Shown: positions 60,816 through 64,000 of the stretch, one piece after another | Layout: the number at the start of each line of letters is the position of its first letter | Position numbering within the stretch: position 1 is the first letter of the stretch | Assembly: GCF_001984155.1 (NCBI RefSeq) | Contig: NZ_MTQO01000053.1 | Span: forward strand, 1 to 64,000 | DNA length: 64,000 nucleotides | Direction: 5' to 3' | DNA from: Actinosynnema sp. ALI-1.44 | GTDB lineage: Bacteria > Actinomycetota > Actinomycetes > Mycobacteriales > Pseudonocardiaceae | The notes under the pieces: model-generated | Told to the model about the DNA's origin: nothing | The model's database searches: none | Seen by the model: only the letters and a program-made list of their open reading frames with translations | Translations under genes and position numbers: made by a program

Positions 60816-62162
60816 GTGGATCCCGAGTTGCGAACGCTGGTCGGTTGGGGGCGTACCGCGCCGAGTACCGCGCGTGTCGTCGTCCCACGGACCGTCGACG
60901 AAGTCATCGAGGCGCTGCGGTCCGCCGACGAGCGCGGTGTCATCGCCCGCGGCCTCGGTCGTGCGTACGGCGACCCGGCGCAGAACGCGGGCGGCCTGGT
61001 CATCGACGTGACGGGCCTCGACCGCATCCACTCCATCGACGCGGACGCCGCGGTCGTGGACACCGACGCGGGCGTCAGCCTGGACACGCTGATGCGCAGG
61101 CTGCTGCCGTTCGGCCTGTGGCTGCCGGTGCTGCCGGGCACGCGGCAGGTCAGCGTCGGCGGCGCGATCGGCGCGGACATCCACGGCAAGGCGCACCACG
61201 TGGAAGGCAGCTTCTGCGAGCACGTCGAGTCGATGGACCTGGTGACCGCGGACGGCGAGGTCCACACGCTCACGCAGGACGACGAGCTGTTCTGGGCCAC
61301 CGCTGGCGGCATGGGCCTGACCGGCGTCGTCGTCCGGGCGAAGCTGCGGCTCAACCGGGTCGAGACGGCGTACTTCAAGGTCGACACCGACCAGATCGAC
61401 AACCTGGACGAGCTGATGGCCCGCCAGTCGGTCGACGACGAGAAGTACCTCGAGTCGGTGTCGTGGTTCGACTCGACGGTCTCCGGACCGCACCTCGGCC
61501 GCGGCATCCTGACCAGGGCGAACCACGCCACGCTCGACGACCTGCCCAAGAAGCTCCGCAAGAACCCGTTGAAGTTCGACGCGCCGCAGCTGCTGACCGT
61601 GCCGAACGTCTTCCCGCCGGGAATGCTGAACAAGCTGACCGCGCGGATGTTCTGCGAGCTCTGGTACCGCAAGTCGCCGACGAAGCACGGCGCGATCCAG
61701 AACATCACGATGTTCCTGCACCCGTTGGACATCGCCGGTGAGTGGAACCGGGTGTACGGCCCGCGCGGGTTCCTGCAGTACCAGTACGTGATCCCCTTCG
61801 GCCACGAGGACGCGGTCAAGCGCAGCGTCGAGCTGATGGTCGAGACCGGTCACGTGTCGGCGCTGAACGTGCTCAAGCGCTTCGGTGAGGGCAACCGCGC
61901 GCCGCTGTCGTTCCCCCAACCGGGGTGGACTCTCGCTGTCGACTTGCCGGTCCGGCGCGGACTCGCTGAACTGTGCGCGGAGCTCGACGAGCTCGTGCTG
62001 AGCACCGGCGGGCGGTTGTACCTGGCCAAGGAGTCCAGGGCGACGCCGGAGGCGATCCAGCGGATGTACCCCCGGATCGACGAGTGGCGCAAGGTGCGCG
62101 CCGAGGTCGACCCGAACGGAATCTTTGTCTCCGACATGGCCAGAAGGTTGAGGCTTACGTGA
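60816..62162 (+). CDS. dprE1: Decaprenylphosphoryl-beta-D-ribose oxidase DprE1
   Basis: This 448-residue FAD enzyme oxidises decaprenylphosphoryl ribose, the first half of making the arabinose donor for arabinan. It has LVGWGRTAPSTA, the FAD-binding RGLGRAYGDPAQNAGG, PGTRQVSVGGAIGADIHGK, ELWYRKSPTKHG and RVYGPRGFLQYQYVIP. The benzothiazinone target Cys (Cys387 of M. tuberculosis, in NICVDFP) is Ala374 here (TLAVDLP). GTG 60816 begins the conserved part; GTG 60783 is in frame upstream. Its stop overlaps the dprE2 start (GTGA). Confidence 0.93.
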   Translation: MDPELRTLVGWGRTAPSTARVVVPRTVDEVIEALRSADERGVIARGLGRAYGDPAQNAGGLVIDVTGLDRIHSIDADAAVVDTDAGVSLDTLMRRLLPFGLWLPVLPGTRQVSVGGAIGADIHGKAHHVEGSFCEHVESMDLVTADGEVHTLTQDDELFWATAGGMGLTGVVVRAKLRLNRVETAYFKVDTDQIDNLDELMARQSVDDEKYLESVSWFDSTVSGPHLGRGILTRANHATLDDLPKKLRKNPLKFDAPQLLTVPNVFPPGMLNKLTARMFCELWYRKSPTKHGAIQNITMFLHPLDIAGEWNRVYGPRGFLQYQYVIPFGHEDAVKRSVELMVETGHVSALNVLKRFGEGNRAPLSFPQPGWTLAVDLPVRRGLAELCAELDELVLSTGGRLYLAKESRATPEAIQRMYPRIDEWRKVRAEVDPNGIFVSDMARRLRLT

Positions 62163-62917
62163 TCGACGCGGTTGGCAGCCCCCAGTCCCTGTTGTTGCTC
62201 GGCGGCACCTCCGAGATCGGCCTCGCGGTCGCCGAGCGCTACGCCCGTGCCCGCAAGTCGATGCGGGTCACGCTGGCAGGTCGCCCGTCGGACCGGCTGG
62301 ACGCGGCCGCGGCGCGGCTGCGTGACCTGGGTGCGACGGTCACGACGTTGCCGTTCGACGCGCGGCAGCCGGACACCCACACCGAGGTGATCGAGAAGGC
62401 GTTCGCGGACGGCGACATCGACGTCACGCTCGTGGCGTTCGGTGTGCTCGGCGACCAGGAGGAAGCCTGGACGAACGTCGACGTGGCCCGTGAACTCGCC
62501 GAGATCAACTACGTGGCCGCGGTGACCGTCGGCGTACCGCTGGCCGAGCGTCTGCGCAAGCAGGGCCACGGCTCGCTCGTCGCGTTGTCGTCCGCCGCCG
62601 GGGAGCGGGCACGCCGGTCGAACTTCGTGTACGGCTCGACCAAGGCCGGTTTCGACGCGTTCTACACGGGCCTGACGTACGCGCTGAAGGAGCATGGCGT
62701 GACCGTGACGGTCGTGCGTCCCGGTTTCGTGCGCACGAAGATGACCGTGGGCATGAAGCCCGCGCCGCTGTCGCAGACGGCCGACCAGGTGGCTGAAGTC
62801 GTCGTCAACGCCGTGCGCACGCGACGTGAGCAGGTCTGGGCGCCTGCGGTGTTCCGGGGCGTGATGTCGATCCTGCGGCACGTGCCGCGGCCGATCTTCC
62901 GCAAGCTGCCCTTCTAG
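62159..62917 (+). CDS. dprE2: Decaprenylphosphoryl-2-keto-ribose reductase DprE2
   Basis: This 252-residue short-chain reductase completes the epimerisation started by DprE1 to give decaprenylphosphoryl arabinose. It has LLLLGGTSEIGLAVAERYA (NAD(P) motif), the catalytic Ser region VALSSAAGERAR, YGSTKAG (Tyr and Lys) and TVVRPGFVRTKMT. Coupling with dprE1 by a four-base overlap agrees with their joint function. Its end overlaps the converging TetR gene by four bases. Confidence 0.94.
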   Translation: MIDAVGSPQSLLLLGGTSEIGLAVAERYARARKSMRVTLAGRPSDRLDAAAARLRDLGATVTTLPFDARQPDTHTEVIEKAFADGDIDVTLVAFGVLGDQEEAWTNVDVARELAEINYVAAVTVGVPLAERLRKQGHGSLVALSSAAGERARRSNFVYGSTKAGFDAFYTGLTYALKEHGVTVTVVRPGFVRTKMTVGMKPAPLSQTADQVAEVVVNAVRTRREQVWAPAVFRGVMSILRHVPRPIFRKLPF

Positions 62918-63516
62918 GAGATTCCCCCAGCGAGCCGGTCGAAGGCACGGTTGACCGCGACGATGTGATCAGCCGTGACCTCGACCGCGGTGCTCCCTGC
63001 GAGCATGCGCGCTACCCCCTGCGCGAAGACCGCTTGGAACGCCCCCATGATCACGGCAGCGGTCACGTCCGGCGATGGGTCGTCGCTGGTCTCGGCGATC
63101 ACCTTGGCCAGGCACGCCGTCAGTTCGTCCATTCCCTCACGCGCCCGCGACCGCAGCGCGGCCGAGTCCAGCACCGTGCGCCAGAAGGCGACGAACCTGT
63201 CCTGGAACCCACCGAGCGGGTGCCCCTCTTCGGCCTGGCGCACGAACAGGCGCCGCATGGCCCGCACAGGTGACTCGTCCGGCGCACGGTCGCGGACGGC
63301 GGCGGTAAGCAGCTCCATGGCCTGCGGTCCGCGGTCGAAGAAGATGTCCTCCTTGCGCGGGAAGTAGTTGAAGACTGTCACCTTCGACACGTCCGCCGCC
63401 TCGGCGATCTCGGCGATGGAGACGTTGTCGAACCCGCGTGTCACGAACATCAGCGTCGCCACGTCGGCGATGCGCTGGCGTGTTTCCGCCTTCTTCCGTT
63501 CCCGCAAGGACGTCAC
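62914..63516 (-). CDS. TetR family transcriptional regulator
   Basis: This 200-residue regulator has a TetR DNA-binding domain in the first 60 residues (RKKAETRQRIADVATLMFVT, VSIAEIAEAADVSKVTVFNY) and a helical ligand domain. The GTG at 63516 has no Shine-Dalgarno sequence but sits about eight bases after TATATT on its strand, so the transcript may be leaderless. It is divergent from the FAD monooxygenase, which it probably represses. Confidence 0.87.
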   Translation of the reverse strand: MTSLRERKKAETRQRIADVATLMFVTRGFDNVSIAEIAEAADVSKVTVFNYFPRKEDIFFDRGPQAMELLTAAVRDRAPDESPVRAMRRLFVRQAEEGHPLGGFQDRFVAFWRTVLDSAALRSRAREGMDELTACLAKVIAETSDDPSPDVTAAVIMGAFQAVFAQGVARMLAGSTAVEVTADHIVAVNRAFDRLAGGIS

Positions 63517-63564
63517 GACCGGAAAATATACTCGACAAAATTTTGAGTCGGGTAAGTTTTCGGC
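63517..63564. promoter_or_regulatory. Divergent promoter/operator between TetR and monooxygenase genes
   Basis: This AT-rich segment has TATACT (63527-63532) as a good plus-strand -10 and TATATT (63530-63525) on the minus strand, overlapping each other. An ACTC-N11-GAGT inverted repeat around AAAATTTT (63530-63548) is the likely TetR site. Confidence 0.5.
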
Positions 63565-64000
63565 ATGACCTACGACGTGATCATCTCCGGAGCCGGGCCG
63601 TGCGGCCTGATGCTCGCCTGTGAACTGCGGCTTCGCGGCGTCAACGTGCTGGTCGTCGAGCGCCTCGCGGAACCCGACATGACGATCAAGGCCGGTGCGA
63701 TCAACATCCCGACCGCCGAGGCCTTCTACCGGCGCGGGCTGCTGCCCCACCTGACGGCCGCGCAGGAGGAGTCGCTGTCGATGTTCCGCAGCACCCTGCC
63801 CAAGAACGCGGGCAAGGTGCGTACCCCACCGAAGTTCGCGGGTCACTTCGCGGCACTCTGGCTGGACAGCGAGAACTTCGACCACGACGACCCGGCGTTT
63901 CACGGCCGCGGGCCTGCTGGGGAGATCGGCTTCGTCGTCCAGCAGCAGGTCGAGGCGATCCTCGGCGCCTGGGCGAACGACCTGGGGGTCGAGATCCGGC
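63565..64000 (+). CDS. FAD-dependent aromatic monooxygenase, partial
   Basis: Only the first 145 codons are in the window. The dinucleotide-binding motif VIISGAGPCGLMLACELRLR, then VLVVERLAEP, and the later QQQVEAIL are those of PF01494 flavoprotein hydroxylases acting on phenols, polyketides or antibiotics such as rifampicin. Substrate cannot be told from this part. It is divergent from a TetR gene that probably controls it. Confidence 0.85.
   Translation, partial: MTYDVIISGAGPCGLMLACELRLRGVNVLVVERLAEPDMTIKAGAINIPTAEAFYRRGLLPHLTAAQEESLSMFRSTLPKNAGKVRTPPKFAGHFAALWLDSENFDHDDPAFHGRGPAGEIGFVVQQQVEAILGAWANDLGVEIR

Overview
The window is high-GC actinobacterial DNA. Coding density is high, GTG starts are frequent, and stop/start overlaps (ATGA, GTGA) are common. 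It carries genes for arabinogalactan wall assembly (galactofuranosyltransferases, the galactan ABC exporter, DprE1/DprE2, an LCP ligase) and a Bpa-type proteasome activator. Together these point to a Pseudonocardiales-like relative of the mycolic-acid bacteria. No species can be named from the sequence alone.

Layout. 1-12 kb: housekeeping and envelope genes (tadA with its partner, an M20 amidohydrolase, tyrA, a secreted FN3-like protein, a CsbD-like and an MT0933-like small protein, a FUSC exporter, a thioester adhesin, a DUF885 hydrolase). 12-14.6 kb: a GbsR/MarR-type regulator divergent from a two-gene ABC exporter. 14.6-17.1 kb: two tRNA units, tRNA-Arg(ACG) and tRNA-Asn(GTT) plus a CAT-anticodon tRNA-like gene. 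Each has a rho-independent terminator directly against the tRNA 5' end, and a short upstream reading frame rich in cognate codons that could form a competing antiterminator. 17-25 kb: methyltransferase, GlfT2-type transferase, LCP protein, a pseudo-deacetylase/GT2 fusion, SodC. 25-28 kb: a low-density accessory stretch with an XRE/membrane regulator and canonical tRNA-Arg and tRNA-Ser. 28-38.9 kb: metabolic genes (acetoacetyl-CoA ligase, aminotransferase, TSUP transporter, polyprenyl synthase, NDT-Nudix fusion, O-methyltransferase, MarR).

38.9-44.1 kb: tRNA-Ser(TGA), a 55-bp tandem repeat, and a four-gene operon (TIR protein, P-loop/HEAT-like protein, SPFH protein, membrane protein) that resembles a conflict or defence island. 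44.6-48 kb: secreted zinc peptidases and a GNAT. 47.9-54.1 kb and 58.4-62.9 kb: the wall locus. Its order (quinone oxidoreductase, class V aminotransferase-like protein, bpa, wzm, wzt, glfT1, then glfT2-like, gtrA, dprE1, dprE2) matches what I recall of the M. tuberculosis Rv3777-Rv3783 and Rv3789-Rv3791 regions. A class III lanthipeptide synthetase and an EamA transporter sit in the middle of it. The window ends inside an FAD monooxygenase that is divergent from a TetR gene.

The strongest undescribed-looking signal is the pair of leader-peptide/terminator/tRNA units at 14.66-14.93 kb and 16.69-16.97 kb. The second is the TIR-SPFH operon beside tRNA-Ser. No computation or database search was possible. 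Family names come from motif recognition and starts from Shine-Dalgarno inspection.
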